Counted from the stretch's first letter, positions 7,946-16,440 are shown. The stretch is DNA of 64,000 nucleotides from Bradyrhizobium sp. Ec3.3 (GCF_000472925.1 NZ_AXAS01000048.1:1-64000); one strand, 5' to 3'. Numbers and translations are program-made. Notes: generated by a model from the letters alone, not told the origin.

Positions 7946-8272
7946 ATGAGGACAACGATGATTGCGTTGCTGGCAGGCGTCGGGGCCCTGGCCGCGACAG
8001 GAGTCGCGAAGGCTGCCGACATCTACACGACCAGCGAATACACCAACCCCGACCTGGTGCAGCAGGTGCGACTCGTCTGCGATGACACCGGTCGCTGCTA
8101 TCGTACCCACGACGGCGGGCGGGTGATCATCCGCGATCGCGATTCCTACAACTACATGCCGCGCGAGCGCTATTACGAGCGCCGCACCTATCGCGACTAC
8201 GACAGACCGCGCGCGGGCGTCGGCATTTACGCGCCCGGCGTCAGCGTGGGTATCGGCGAGGATCGCTACTAG
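7946..8272 (+). CDS. Small secreted hypothetical protein
   Basis: 108 residues: signal peptide (1-23, VAKAAD), then a mature chain with VRLVCDDTGRCYRTHDGGRV and a Tyr/Arg-rich repeat-like segment (PRERYYERRTYRDYDRPRAG), ending GVSVGIGEDRY. The pair of cysteines probably forms a disulfide. The upstream region 7841-7866 is a 25-base inverted repeat (CCCGGAAC...GTTCCGGG). A clear terminator follows at 8293. Function unknown. Confidence 0.7.
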   Translation: MRTTMIALLAGVGALAATGVAKAADIYTTSEYTNPDLVQQVRLVCDDTGRCYRTHDGGRVIIRDRDSYNYMPRERYYERRTYRDYDRPRAGVGIYAPGVSVGIGEDRY

Positions 8273-8292
8273 TTCCATCGCGTGGAATCGGA

Positions 8293-8325
8293 AACGACCG
8301 GACGGCGCTGCCGCCCGGTCGTTTT
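8293..8325 (+). terminator. Rho-independent terminator
   Basis: AACGACCGG pairs with CCGGTCGTT around a GC-rich inner stem, followed by GTTTTTC. It lies 20 bases after the stop of the secreted protein gene and serves that transcript. Confidence 0.85.
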
Positions 8326-8353
8326 TCGATTCATTGGCTGATGGTCGCGCCGG

Positions 8354-8710
8354 TCAGGCGGCCACCGATTGCTGCTGGAACTGCTCGTAGGCGGCGATTG
8401 CGTCCGCCGCATACATCAGCGAAGGACCGCCGCCCATATAGACGGCCATACCGAGGGTCTCCTCGATTTCCTGGCGCGAGGCGCCGAGCCTGACGAGCGC
8501 CTCGGTGTGAAAGCCGATGCAGCCGTCGCAATGCGCGGCAACGCCAAGCGCGAGCGCGATCAGCTCCTTGGTCTTCTTGTCGAGCGCCCCATCCCGCGTC
8601 GCGGCCTGCGCGAGCGCGGCGAAGCCCTTCATAGTGTCGGGAATGTCGTTGCGCAGCTTGCGCATGTTTGCGGAAATTTGCCTGACGATCTCGGGATAGT
8701 TCTTGTCCAT
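8354..8710 (-). CDS. Carboxymuconolactone decarboxylase (CMD/AhpD-like) family protein
   Basis: 118 residues of all-helical CMD type. The motif AHCDGCIGFHTE (C61, C64, H68) is the CxxC-x3-H site that gives AhpD-like proteins their disulfide chemistry. Small single-domain members of this kind usually act in peroxide defence or as redox partners, not as lactone decarboxylases. An ArsR-type regulator remnant lies divergently just upstream (8778), which may once have controlled it. Confidence 0.85.
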   Translation of the reverse strand: MDKNYPEIVRQISANMRKLRNDIPDTMKGFAALAQAATRDGALDKKTKELIALALGVAAHCDGCIGFHTEALVRLGASRQEIEETLGMAVYMGGGPSLMYAADAIAAYEQFQQQSVAA

Positions 8711-8777
8711 GACTTACTCCCTACGGTTGCGATGCGGCATATTGTTCAGGTTTCAAGCCGATCTGCCGCCTGCCAGC

Positions 8778-8998
8778 GTCATTCCAGACGTGTCCGTTGG
8801 GGAACTGGCCGAGATCGCTGGCCTCGTCTTCAACCGCCCGCCTGATCCCAGCACCTCGGCAAGATGCGCGCATTGAGCCTGGTCAAGAACTGGCGCGACG
8901 GCCAGACGATATACTGCAGCCTCGCGAGCCCTGAGGTCCGCTCTGTGCTGGAGGCGCTGTACCGCCCGTTCTGCGCTCCGGCACAGGGATCGCTGTCC
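8778..8998 (+). pseudogene. ArsR-family regulator remnant (frameshifted)
   Basis: One frame reads VIPDVSVGELAEIAGL (from 8778). Another, from about 8840, reads LSLVKNWRDGQTIYCSLASP then EVRSVLEALYRPFC. These are the recognition-helix lead-in and the wing plus C-terminal helix of an ArsR-type winged helix repressor. The part between, where LSQPxLSQHL would be expected, has drifted and changes frame. The 5' end and start codon are missing. It is a dead gene between the CMD gene and ccoG. Confidence 0.65.
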
Positions 8999-9017
8999 GC
9001 GCGACGACGAGGAGCGC

Positions 9018-10460
9018 ATGATGACCGACGACACCTTCATCGAAGGACCGCTCTACGAGAGGCGCAGAAAGGTCTACCCGCAGTCGGTCCACGGGAGATT
9101 CCGCCGCATCAAATGGGCGATCCTCTGCATCACGCTCGGCATCTACTACCTGCTGCCGTTCGTGCGCTGGCACCGCGGGCCCGGCCTGCCCAGCCAGGCC
9201 GTGCTCGTCGACTTGCCGCATCGCCGCTTCTACTTCTTCTTCATCGAGCTGTGGCCACAGGAGGTCTACTACTTCACGGGCCTGTTGATCATCGCGGCGA
9301 TGGCGCTGTTCCTGATGAATGCGGTAGCGGGGCGCCTCTGGTGCGGCTACCTGTGCCCGCAGACGGTATGGACCGACTTGTTCTACGCCGTCGAGCGCTG
9401 GGTCGAGGGCGACCGGCGCGAGCGCATGCAGGGCGACAAGCGCTACTGGACGTTCGGTCACGTCCGCAAAGTGGCGCTCAAGCATTTTCTCTGGATCATG
9501 ATCGCCTGGTGGACCGGCGGCGCCTGGGTGCTCTATTTCGCCGATGCGCCGACGCTGGTGAAGGATCTCGCCACCTTCCAGGCGCCCTTCATCGCCTATC
9601 TCTGGATCGGCATTCTCACCGCCACCACGTACCTGTTCGCAGGACACGCCCGCGAGCAGACCTGCATCTACATGTGCCCATGGCCGCGCATCCAGGCGGC
9701 GCTGACCGACGAATGGGCGCTCAACGTCACCTACCGCCGCGACCGCGGCGAGCCGCGCATGTCGGTGAAGAAGGCGGAAGCCGCACGCGCGCTCGGCGAC
9801 GTCGCCGGCGACTGCGTCGACTGCCACCAATGCATCAATGTCTGTCCGACCGGCGTCGACATCCGCCACGGCATCCAGCTCGGCTGCATCCAGTGCGGCC
9901 TGTGCATCGACGCCTGCGACAACATCATGAAGGAGATCGGCCGGCCGCCCGGGCTGATCGGCTACGATACCGACATCAACATGCAGCGGCGGCGCGAGGG
10001 CAAGGCGCCGATCTATCGCATCGTCCGGCCGCGCACGCTGATCTATGCGGCGGCGATCGGGCTGGTCGGCAGCATCATGCTCTACACGCTCGCAACCCGC
10101 AGCACGATGGACGTCAACGTGCTGCACGAACGCAATCCCCTGTTCGTGCAGCTCTCGGATGGCGGCATCCGCAACGACTACACGGTCCGCCTGCTCAACA
10201 AGGGCCCGGAGCGATCGTTTGGTCTGGAAGTCCTTGGGCTGCCGGGGTCAACGATCCGGATTGCCGGCGTCGAGCCCAAGCCGGATGGCAAGCTGACTGT
10301 GCAGGTCGGGCAGGACCAGACCCGCGAAGTCAGGATGTCGGTGCAGGTCGATCCCGCCCACGTTCCGCAGGCGCCGGTGGACATCGAGATCAGGATCACG
10401 GATCGCGCCAGCGGTGAAAGCGCTAGCACGCGCGACCATTTCGTGCCGGCCGACCAATAA
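9018..10460 (+). CDS. ccoG: Cytochrome c oxidase accessory protein CcoG (FixG/RdxA)
   Basis: 480 residues. Several membrane helices occur in the first half and one near 340-360. Two [4Fe-4S] motifs lie between: C266-x2-C-x2-C-x3-C and C290-x2-C-x2-C-x3-C. A C-terminal Ig-like periplasmic domain (380-475) follows. CcoG is a copper reductase for assembly of cbb3 oxidase. No ccoNOPQ or ccoHIS genes are near, so this is either a stand-alone or second copy. ATG ATG at 9018 follows GAGGAGCGC. No FixK box was seen upstream. Confidence 0.93.
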   Translation: MMTDDTFIEGPLYERRRKVYPQSVHGRFRRIKWAILCITLGIYYLLPFVRWHRGPGLPSQAVLVDLPHRRFYFFFIELWPQEVYYFTGLLIIAAMALFLMNAVAGRLWCGYLCPQTVWTDLFYAVERWVEGDRRERMQGDKRYWTFGHVRKVALKHFLWIMIAWWTGGAWVLYFADAPTLVKDLATFQAPFIAYLWIGILTATTYLFAGHAREQTCIYMCPWPRIQAALTDEWALNVTYRRDRGEPRMSVKKAEAARALGDVAGDCVDCHQCINVCPTGVDIRHGIQLGCIQCGLCIDACDNIMKEIGRPPGLIGYDTDINMQRRREGKAPIYRIVRPRTLIYAAAIGLVGSIMLYTLATRSTMDVNVLHERNPLFVQLSDGGIRNDYTVRLLNKGPERSFGLEVLGLPGSTIRIAGVEPKPDGKLTVQVGQDQTREVRMSVQVDPAHVPQAPVDIEIRITDRASGESASTRDHFVPADQ

Positions 10461-10605
10461 CAGCGCGGCATCTGGCGGATCGCCGCCGGATGGTCAACGG
10501 GACGTTAACACTACCGTTCGAATTGACGGCTCGCGCCAACGGTATCTTCCAATCTTTGCGCTAAGCATGAGCCCGTGACGCGGTTCGGGCGTAGGCCCGG
10601 CCGGC

Positions 10606-11817
10606 GTGAGCAGGGAACGACGGGACGTGGTCGATATCGCACATCGAGCTGCGATCAACGGCGCATCGGCAAGTGATGCCACGGCTCCGCGCGCCCGCAA
10701 TCTCTCCGATGCCGCACCGCTCGTTCCGCTGGCGTCAGTCGATTTGGGGCAATGGCAGGCGCTCGGCGCGCAGGCGATCGAGCCGAACGGCTACTACCTG
10801 CCGCCCTGGGCGCTCGCCGCCAGCGCGACGGCCCGCGGCCGCACCGGCGCAATGGCGCTGTGCGCGGTGGATGCGTCGACGCAACTGATCGGGCTGATGC
10901 CGGTCGTCTCGCTATGGCGCGCCTGGAAAATCCCCCTGCCCGCGCTGGTGAGCGCGCATCCCTACGGCACGCTGTGCAGCCCGCTGCTCGATCGTGACAC
11001 CGCGAGCTCAGCCGCCGCGCGCCTGCTCGATCAGGCACGCGATGCCGGCGCCCACGCGCTGATCCTGCGAGACGTCGCGCTCGAAGGCGCAGCGATGAAG
11101 TCGCTGACTGCAACCTTGACCAGCGGCGCTCTGAAGCCGCGCGTGCTGGGCTCGTACATCCGCGCCAGCCTTGATGCGACGCAGGATGGCGAAGTGCTGC
11201 TGCGCGAGGCAGTTGGGGCGAAAAAGCTCAAGGAGCTTCGGCGCCAACGGCACCGGCTCGAAGAGCATGGCCCGATCGCGTTCGACGTCGCACGTGCGCC
11301 TAACGAGGTCAAAACGGCGCTCGAAACCTTCTTGCAGCTCGAGGCGAGCGGCTGGAAAGGCAAGCGCGGCACCGCGCTGATCCAGCACGCGGGCGATGCC
11401 ACCTTCATTCGCCGCGCCGTGCCCGCGCTCGCCGAAGCCGGCCAGTGCGAGCTCATCAGCCTGCGCACTGGGCCAACGCCGGTCGCCGCCGGCATCGTGC
11501 TGCGGCATCTAGACCGCGCCTTCTTCTTCAAGCTCGGCATCGACGAGCGCTTTGCAAAATATTCACCGGGCGTGCAGCTCACGCTCGAGCTGACGCGCCA
11601 CCTCTGCGCCGATCCGGCGATCGCCAGCGCCGATTCCACCGCAAGCGCCGATCACCCCATGATCAACCCGATCTGGCGCGGCCGCTTCGCAATCGGCGAC
11701 GTGCTGATTCCGCTGCGGCGGAACGATCCGACGGTGACGCTGATCCATGCGGCGCTGGTTGCGCGCAATGCTGCGCTGGACACCGCGCGGCAAGCCGTTC
11801 GCCTGCTCCGCAGGTAG
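10606..11817 (+). CDS. GNAT-fold acyltransferase, CelD-like
   Basis: 403 residues. The C-terminal half (about 190-370) carries the Acetyltransf_6/CelD signature: KKLKELRRQRHRLEEHGPIA, LQLEASGWKGKRGTAL and FFFKLGIDERFAKYSPGVQL. The N-terminal half resembles the twin GNAT fold of FemAB-like proteins. These enzymes acylate sugars or peptides linked to envelope polysaccharides in rhizobia. The start is GTG 10606 with a poor ribosome site, so the true start may be further in. Confidence 0.75.
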   Translation: MSRERRDVVDIAHRAAINGASASDATAPRARNLSDAAPLVPLASVDLGQWQALGAQAIEPNGYYLPPWALAASATARGRTGAMALCAVDASTQLIGLMPVVSLWRAWKIPLPALVSAHPYGTLCSPLLDRDTASSAAARLLDQARDAGAHALILRDVALEGAAMKSLTATLTSGALKPRVLGSYIRASLDATQDGEVLLREAVGAKKLKELRRQRHRLEEHGPIAFDVARAPNEVKTALETFLQLEASGWKGKRGTALIQHAGDATFIRRAVPALAEAGQCELISLRTGPTPVAAGIVLRHLDRAFFFKLGIDERFAKYSPGVQLTLELTRHLCADPAIASADSTASADHPMINPIWRGRFAIGDVLIPLRRNDPTVTLIHAALVARNAALDTARQAVRLLRR

Positions 11818-11822
11818 AGCGC

Positions 11823-12488
11823 CTACTCCGCCGCCTGCGCGTTGATCTCCTCCGACACCTGACGGATGGCGCGGGCGAGCAGGTTCGGATCCTGCGCGCC
11901 GGAGACGGCGTATTTCTGCGCGAACACGTAGGTCGGCACGCCCGAGATGCCCTTCTCGGCGGCGTCCTGCGCCTGCGCCGAGATCAGAGCGACGTCCTCG
12001 TCGGTGGCAAGCCGCCGGCGTACGTCGTCGGCATCGAGCCCGACATCTGCCGCCGCCTGCACCAGCACGTTGACGTCGGTGAGATCGCCGCCGTCGCGGA
12101 AATAGAGCTCCATCAGCCGCTGCTTCATCTCGGGCGCCTTGCCGGCTGCCTCGGCCCAGTGGATCAGACGGTGGCAGTCGATGGTGTTGGGCTGGCGCTG
12201 CACGAGATCGGGCCGATAGGTCAGCCCCTCCTCGCCCGCGGCTGCGACCACGCGACCGGCGATGCCCTTATAGGCCTCGACCGAGCCGAACTTCTTGGTC
12301 AGATAATCCTCGCGACTGATACCCTCGCGCGGCACCCAGGGATTGAGGAAGAACGGGCGGAAGTTGAGCTCGACCGGCACGTCCGGCACCAGCGCGAGCG
12401 CATTCTCGATCCGGCGCTTGCCGATATAGCACCAGGGGCACACCACGTCGGAGACGACGTCGATCTGAAGCGGTTTGAGCGTGCTCAT
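11823..12488 (-). CDS. DsbA-family oxidoreductase (FrnE-like)
   Basis: 221 residues from ATG 12488, preceded by GGAGCCTCAG. The thioredoxin-like CPWC motif is at 17-20 in SDVVCPWCYIGKRRIE. The helical insert and GISGVPTYVF (cis-Pro loop) complete the DsbA/FrnE family. There is no signal peptide, so it acts in the cytoplasm as a disulfide or 2-hydroxychromene-carboxylate-isomerase-like enzyme. It is downstream of the XRE regulator on the same strand, about 70 bases away. Confidence 0.88.
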   Translation of the reverse strand: MSTLKPLQIDVVSDVVCPWCYIGKRRIENALALVPDVPVELNFRPFFLNPWVPREGISREDYLTKKFGSVEAYKGIAGRVVAAAGEEGLTYRPDLVQRQPNTIDCHRLIHWAEAAGKAPEMKQRLMELYFRDGGDLTDVNVLVQAAADVGLDADDVRRRLATDEDVALISAQAQDAAEKGISGVPTYVFAQKYAVSGAQDPNLLARAIRQVSEEINAQAAE

Positions 12489-12555
12489 CTGAGGCTCCTT
12501 CGGGCGGACCATCGGTTCCGTCGGAAGATAAGCCGAACGCGCCCCGAGGCAAGGG

Positions 12556-13377
12556 CTAGCCAATATTTGCTGCCATCTGCTTCAGCCGCTCTGCCGTGAG
12601 CTCATCCGCCGGGAAAAACGTCTCCAGCGCCAATTCCGACAGCGTGATGTCGACGGGCGTGCCGAACACCATGGTGGTGGAGAAGAAACTTAGTATCTCG
12701 CCCTCGTGCCGCAGCTTGAACGGAATCGCGACATTGTCGTGCGAGAGCGGCGCGGAGCGCGCCGGAATCGGATAGGTCTTCAGATCATTGTAGAGCTTGA
12801 TCAATTCAGGGTCGGCGGTTGCTTCGCATTGCCGGTGCAGCCGCTCCAGCAGATGCCCGCACCATTCGGCGAGATTGACGGTGCGCGGGGCGAGCGCCTC
12901 GGGATGGAAGGCGAGCCGCAGCACGTTGAGGGGCTGGCCGAGCAGCCGCTGCGGGACGCCCTCCAGAAGCGGCGCCACCATGCGGTTGGCGGAGACCAGA
13001 TTCCAGTGCCGGTCATAGGCCAGCGCCGGATTTGGCTCATGCGCCCTGAGCACGAGGTCGATCGCCTGGCGGGCTGACTTCAAGGCGGGATCCTCCAGCG
13101 GGCGCTGCGGAAACGCCGGCGCGTAGCCGGCCGAGACCAGCAGCACGTTGCGTTCGCGCAAGGGAACATCGAGCCGCTCGGCGAGCTTCAACACCATCTC
13201 GCGCGAGGGCGTCGCGCGGCCGGTCTCGACGAAGCTCAAATGCCGCGCCGAGATCTCCGCTTCGCCCGCGAGATCGAGCTGGCTCATGCGACGGCGCTGC
13301 CGCCATTCGCGCAGGTAATCGCCGATATGGATGGACTGGGCGCGCTCGGCCTGCGCCGCGGATGCATGTGCGTTCAT
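12556..13377 (-). CDS. XRE-family regulator with MmyB-like ligand-binding domain
   Basis: 273 residues. An HTH_XRE domain near 20-75 (LREWRQRRRMSQLDLAGEAE, ISARHLSFVETGRATPSREM) is followed by a PAS-like MmyB C-terminal domain (AYDRHWNLVSANRMVAPLLE...). Such proteins repress or activate a divergent target in response to small ligands. ATG 13377 is used; a TTG at 13383 is possible. It is divergent from the gene pair at 13479/13744, with an imperfect palindrome between them. Confidence 0.9.
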   Translation of the reverse strand: MNAHASAAQAERAQSIHIGDYLREWRQRRRMSQLDLAGEAEISARHLSFVETGRATPSREMVLKLAERLDVPLRERNVLLVSAGYAPAFPQRPLEDPALKSARQAIDLVLRAHEPNPALAYDRHWNLVSANRMVAPLLEGVPQRLLGQPLNVLRLAFHPEALAPRTVNLAEWCGHLLERLHRQCEATADPELIKLYNDLKTYPIPARSAPLSHDNVAIPFKLRHEGEILSFFSTTMVFGTPVDITLSELALETFFPADELTAERLKQMAANIG

Positions 13378-13412
13378 GGTCAAAAACCTAGCATGTGGAT
13401 TTCGGCCCTTCC

Positions 13413-13429
13413 ATTACTCCTGAGGTAAT
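13413..13429. promoter_or_regulatory. Candidate operator of the XRE regulator
   Basis: ATTACTCCTGAGGTAAT has arms ATTAC/GTAAT around CTCCTGAG. It sits in the 100-base divergent region, 36 bases from the XRE start codon and 50 bases from the other gene. Regulators of this type usually bind such palindromes in their own promoter. Inference from position only. Confidence 0.45.
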
Positions 13430-13478
13430 CGAATTGCGCAGGGCCATGGCGCATCTTCTCGGGCAACAGGAGATGACC

Positions 13479-13709
13479 ATGATCGCGCTGCTTCTCTATC
13501 GGACCGTCGCCGACACCCTGCTGCCCTGGGCGGTGAAGTTTGCGACCCGCATGCTCGCGCGCAGCCTCAACATGCCGGAACCGCTGGTGCATTCGACCGG
13601 CGACTTCGTCGTCGCACAGGTGCTGGCCTTCGAGCACAGCGTGGGAAAAAGCCTCTGCCCGTTCCGCCTCGCACGCGTCATTCGCGCCTTCTGGCGCGGC
13701 CTGCACTGA
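13479..13709 (+). CDS. Small hypothetical protein beside XRE regulator
   Basis: 76 residues (MIALLLYRTVADTLLPWAVK...), with an N-terminal hydrophobic stretch, a central acidic part, and a basic amphipathic end (RLARVIRAFWRGLH). AGGAG lies seven bases before ATG 13479. The next gene at 13744 follows after 34 bases and is probably co-transcribed. Not recognised as a known family; perhaps peripheral to the membrane. Confidence 0.55.
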   Translation: MIALLLYRTVADTLLPWAVKFATRMLARSLNMPEPLVHSTGDFVVAQVLAFEHSVGKSLCPFRLARVIRAFWRGLH

Positions 13710-13743
13710 TCTTCACCCCCAAGCCCACACAAGGAGAACGACC

Positions 13744-14142
13744 ATGATCTTTGCATCGACTTTCCTGCGCCGCGCCCTCTTCGCCGACGCAATCTTCAGC
13801 GGCGTCTCGGCCATCGACCTGACCTTCGCCGCGAGCGCCTTCGCCTCGCTCTTCAATCTGCCCGAGGCGCTGCTGCGCGAGACCGGCCTGTTCCTGATCG
13901 CCTATGCCGCACTCGTCGGCTGGCTGGCTTCGCGCAGCTCGGTGCCGAGGGCGCTCGTCATCCTCGTCGTGGTCGGCAACGCCGCCTGGACAGTCGCAAG
14001 CATCGCGCTGCTGTTCTCCGGCGCCGTGTCGCCAAACCTTGCCGGCGAGCTCATGATCGTCGCGCAGGCGATCGCGACCGGCGTGTTCGCGGAATTGCAG
14101 TATGTTGGGTTGCGAAGGAGCGGAAGCGCTGTGACGGCTTGA
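13744..14142 (+). CDS. Four-helix membrane protein
   Basis: 132 residues with four hydrophobic helices (about 10-32, 46-64, 68-92, 98-122) and almost no loops. AAGGAG precedes ATG 13744. It is the second gene of the unit divergent from the XRE/MmyB regulator, so it may be the main target of that regulator. Small integral membrane proteins are a common partner of MmyB-like regulators in Bradyrhizobium. Function unknown. Confidence 0.7.
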   Translation: MIFASTFLRRALFADAIFSGVSAIDLTFAASAFASLFNLPEALLRETGLFLIAYAALVGWLASRSSVPRALVILVVVGNAAWTVASIALLFSGAVSPNLAGELMIVAQAIATGVFAELQYVGLRRSGSAVTA

Positions 14143-14166
14143 CCAACGCCGTTACCACGCAAAGAA

Positions 14167-14275
14167 GTCGTCGCCCGGTTCGACCGGGCGACCCAGAATT
14201 CCAGAGACGACAAACGTATGTGGATAAGACGCGGCGTACTGGATGCCCCGGTCTATCCATCAAGCCGGGCATGAC
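14167..14275. repeat. Intergenic palindromic repeat, family C
   Basis: It opens GTCGTCGCCCGGTTCGACCG, has CCAGAATTCCAGAGACGAC and GCGGCGTACTGGATGCCCCG inside, and ends CCGGGCATGAC. This is a recognised style of mosaic intergenic repeat in Bradyrhizobium. It fills the gap between the convergent membrane protein and SET-domain genes. Confidence 0.75.
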
Positions 14276-14290
14276 AGCAGAAATAAATGA

Positions 14291-14851
14291 TTACGCCCGC
14301 GCGCGGCCGTTGGTCTTGCCGTTGGCGTACTTGCCGTTGAGCTTCTTCTTTTTCGGAGCCGCGCTCGCCTTCTGTGCCTTGCGCTCGGCGCGCACCTTCA
14401 CCTTGGCCCGCTCGGCCCGCGCCTCGGCGCGGAGCTTATTGCGCTTCTTTTCGCAGGAGGCGCACTTGCAGCCGATCGGCTTGAGATAGGCTTTGAAATA
14501 GTCGGCGCCGTAGTCGTAGTTGATCTCGTCGCCCGCCTCGATGTTCTTGATGGCGCGGATGAAGACCTTGCGCTCGCGCGGCCGCACGTCGGATTCCGCA
14601 TTGGGCCGGCAGGAATGGTTGATGTAGCGCGCGACGTTCTTGCGGACCGAGCCGTCGATGGTCCAGCGGCCGTTGAGCTCGAACAGGTATTTGTTCTCGA
14701 TGTCGTCCTGTTCCGGGATCCGACAGTCCAGGATCGGCCCGAAATAGCGGATGATCCGGGTACCCTTCTTGATCGGTTTGGTGGCGAAGAGGCCAAGTCC
14801 GGTCTTGGAGCGGCCGACGCGATAGGGTTTGTTCGACGAGATGGCTGGCAT
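14291..14851 (-). CDS. SET-domain protein (probable protein lysine methyltransferase)
   Basis: 186 residues. The SET core runs from 8 to 120: GLGLFATKPIKKGT (19-31), RYINHSCRPNA (75-85, the pseudoknot that holds SAM and lysine) and GDEINYDYG (107-115). A post-SET CKCASC (128-133) can bind zinc. A 50-residue tail rich in Lys, Arg and Ala follows, like a histone tail. Bacterial SET proteins of this small size methylate lysines of host or own proteins; the substrate here is unknown. No secretion signal is seen. ATG 14851 has a weak ribosome site. Confidence 0.88.
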   Translation of the reverse strand: MPAISSNKPYRVGRSKTGLGLFATKPIKKGTRIIRYFGPILDCRIPEQDDIENKYLFELNGRWTIDGSVRKNVARYINHSCRPNAESDVRPRERKVFIRAIKNIEAGDEINYDYGADYFKAYLKPIGCKCASCEKKRNKLRAEARAERAKVKVRAERKAQKASAAPKKKKLNGKYANGKTNGRARA

Positions 14852-15000
14852 GATCGAGATAAGTGACAACGCGGGACGAGGCGAAGGCGCTCTTCTAGAA
14901 CGATTCCGCGGCCATGTCAGGTGTCTCAAGGCCCCGTTTGAACCTTCCCCACAATGAACACGTCTGATGGAGAGAGTTCCGCGCCCAAAAAGGGCTCATC

Positions 15001-15603
15001 ATGAAGCATGCCACATTTGGCTGCCTGATCGCGCTGCTCGCCTGCGGCTGTTATGACCAGGCCAGCGCCCAATCTTTCGCCAGCAGCTACACCTCGACCG
15101 CGCCGAAGGACTGCCGCGTGAGGAGCGCCGGCAATGGTGTCGACGACAGCACAATCCGCGTCTGCCCCGGCAAGGCGGGCCTCGTCGTCCTCATTTCCGA
15201 GGATGACCTGCGCGAGGTCGTCTCAGTCGGAAAGAACCGCGCGACTGCCGCCAAGGAGCCCGCGGCCGAGGACTGGTTCGGCCCGTTCAACTCGTCCGAG
15301 CACACGGTCGAGTGGCGGGCGGCGAACGGAAAACCGTTCGCCATCATCCAGCGCTGGCACATCGCCGATGGCAACGACCTCGACAAACAGGGACGGCCGA
15401 AGACCAAGGCGATGCTGGTCGTGACGCGGCTGCCGCCGGGCGCGGTCTGCCATGTCGCCTATGTCGACGTGAAGGCGAACGCGAACGCCAACGAGCTGGC
15501 GCGCCAGGCCGCCGACGATCTCGCCCGCAGCTTCGGTTGCGGCAAGGACGAGGTGAAGATCATGGGCGCGAGCGGCCGCGCAGTCGAGCTCGTGGCGCGC
15601 TAG
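15001..15603 (+). CDS. Secreted hypothetical protein
   Basis: 200 residues, with a signal peptide (1-23) that has a possible lipobox LLACGC or a normal cut after SAQ. The mature part has cysteines near 38, 54, 149 and 179, likely two disulfides. It contains EDWFGPFNSSEHTVEWRAAN and RWHIADGNDLDKQGRPKTKA, a pattern found in many rhizobial periplasmic proteins of unknown role. It ends seven bases before the convergent TetR gene. Confidence 0.75.
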   Translation: MKHATFGCLIALLACGCYDQASAQSFASSYTSTAPKDCRVRSAGNGVDDSTIRVCPGKAGLVVLISEDDLREVVSVGKNRATAAKEPAAEDWFGPFNSSEHTVEWRAANGKPFAIIQRWHIADGNDLDKQGRPKTKAMLVVTRLPPGAVCHVAYVDVKANANANELARQAADDLARSFGCGKDEVKIMGASGRAVELVAR

Positions 15604-15610
15604 CTACCGG

Positions 15611-16333
15611 TCAGCAGCCCGGCGGCCTCGCCACCGTCGATTTCAGGATCGCGACCAGAAGCTGCTCGGGCGTGGTGCCTTCCGGCAACCGGTGCAGGAT
15701 GTCCTTGAGCCGCCCGTCGAGCATCAGCATGGTGAAGCCGTGCACCAGCGACCAGTTGCGCGCGATGACCGCGGCATGGTCGAGCGACAAAGCGTCCAGC
15801 GCGGACTCAGTGAGCTGCTCCGGGCTGAAAATGCCGACGGAGCTTGCCAATCCCTGGAACGACGCCGTGGCGGCCTCGTGCAACGACGGCCGGGAATAGT
15901 CGAGCCGCTCGCTGCGGAACATCAGGCTGTACATGCCGGGATGCATCTGCGCATAGGCAACATAAGCCTTTGCATTCGCCATCCCCCGCATCAGCGGATG
16001 CGTCTCGCTGGCGCGGGCGGCAATCATGGCGGCATTGAACCTGCGGAAGCCGACCGCGGCGAGCTCGCTGACGAGGCCTGTGAGATCGCCGAAATGATGG
16101 GTCGGCGCGGCATGCGACACCCCCGCCTCGCGCGCCACGGCACGCAGCGTCAGGCCGGCGAGCCCGTCGCGCTCCAGCACGCGTTCTGCCGCCTTGAGCA
16201 GAGCCTCGCGCAGCGCACCGTGATGATAGGGCGTCTCGGCCTTCGCGCTCGCGGCGCGGCGCGGCCGCTCCTTGGCCGCGGATGACGGCGATTTTCTGGG
16301 GCGAGCGCGACGGATAATTTCGGTCTTGGCCAT
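15611..16333 (-). CDS. TetR-family repressor (WHG-type C-terminus)
   Basis: 240 residues: a basic Arg/Lys/Ala-rich head (1-35), the TetR helix-turn-helix (about 38-85, LTLRAVAREAGVSHAAPTHH) and a C-terminal ligand domain with YVAYAQMHPGMYSLMFRSER, typical of the TetR_C_33/WHG group. It is divergent from the carotenoid oxygenase at 107 bases; a perfect 25-base palindrome lies between. It is expected to repress itself, the oxygenase, and the second unit at 18556, which has the same operator. Ligand unknown. Confidence 0.88.
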   Translation of the reverse strand: MAKTEIIRRARPRKSPSSAAKERPRRAASAKAETPYHHGALREALLKAAERVLERDGLAGLTLRAVAREAGVSHAAPTHHFGDLTGLVSELAAVGFRRFNAAMIAARASETHPLMRGMANAKAYVAYAQMHPGMYSLMFRSERLDYSRPSLHEAATASFQGLASSVGIFSPEQLTESALDALSLDHAAVIARNWSLVHGFTMLMLDGRLKDILHRLPEGTTPEQLLVAILKSTVARPPGC

Positions 16334-16351
16334 GACCAGCGTTATATGACG

Positions 16352-16400
16352 TCATTTTGACAGTGTAAAGATTTCGCTTGACCGAAGCTTGAAGCGGCAC
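16352..16400 (+). promoter_or_regulatory. Promoter region, copy 1 (duplicated at 18463)
   Basis: Bases 16352-16383 (TCATTTTGACA, then GTGTAAAGATTTCGCTTGACC) recur at 18463-18494 with one change. TTGACC at 16378-16383 fits a -35 box; the -10 would fall at 16401, just before the operator. The copy contains a further half-site GTAAAGAT. Promoter boxes are inferred; the duplication is seen directly. Confidence 0.65.
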
Positions 16401-16403
16401 TAG

Positions 16404-16428
16404 CGTATCTTTACGGTGTAAAGATACG
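16404..16428. promoter_or_regulatory. TetR operator, copy 1
   Basis: Perfect inverted repeat with 11-base arms: CGTATCTTTAC, spacer GGT, GTAAAGATACG. It overlaps the expected -10/+1 region of the carotenoid oxygenase promoter and lies 71 bases from the tetR start. The same core (ATCTTTAC-N3-GTAAAGAT) recurs at 18517. Binding by the adjacent TetR protein is inferred. Confidence 0.8.
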
Positions 16429-16440
16429 GGAGGATCCGCC

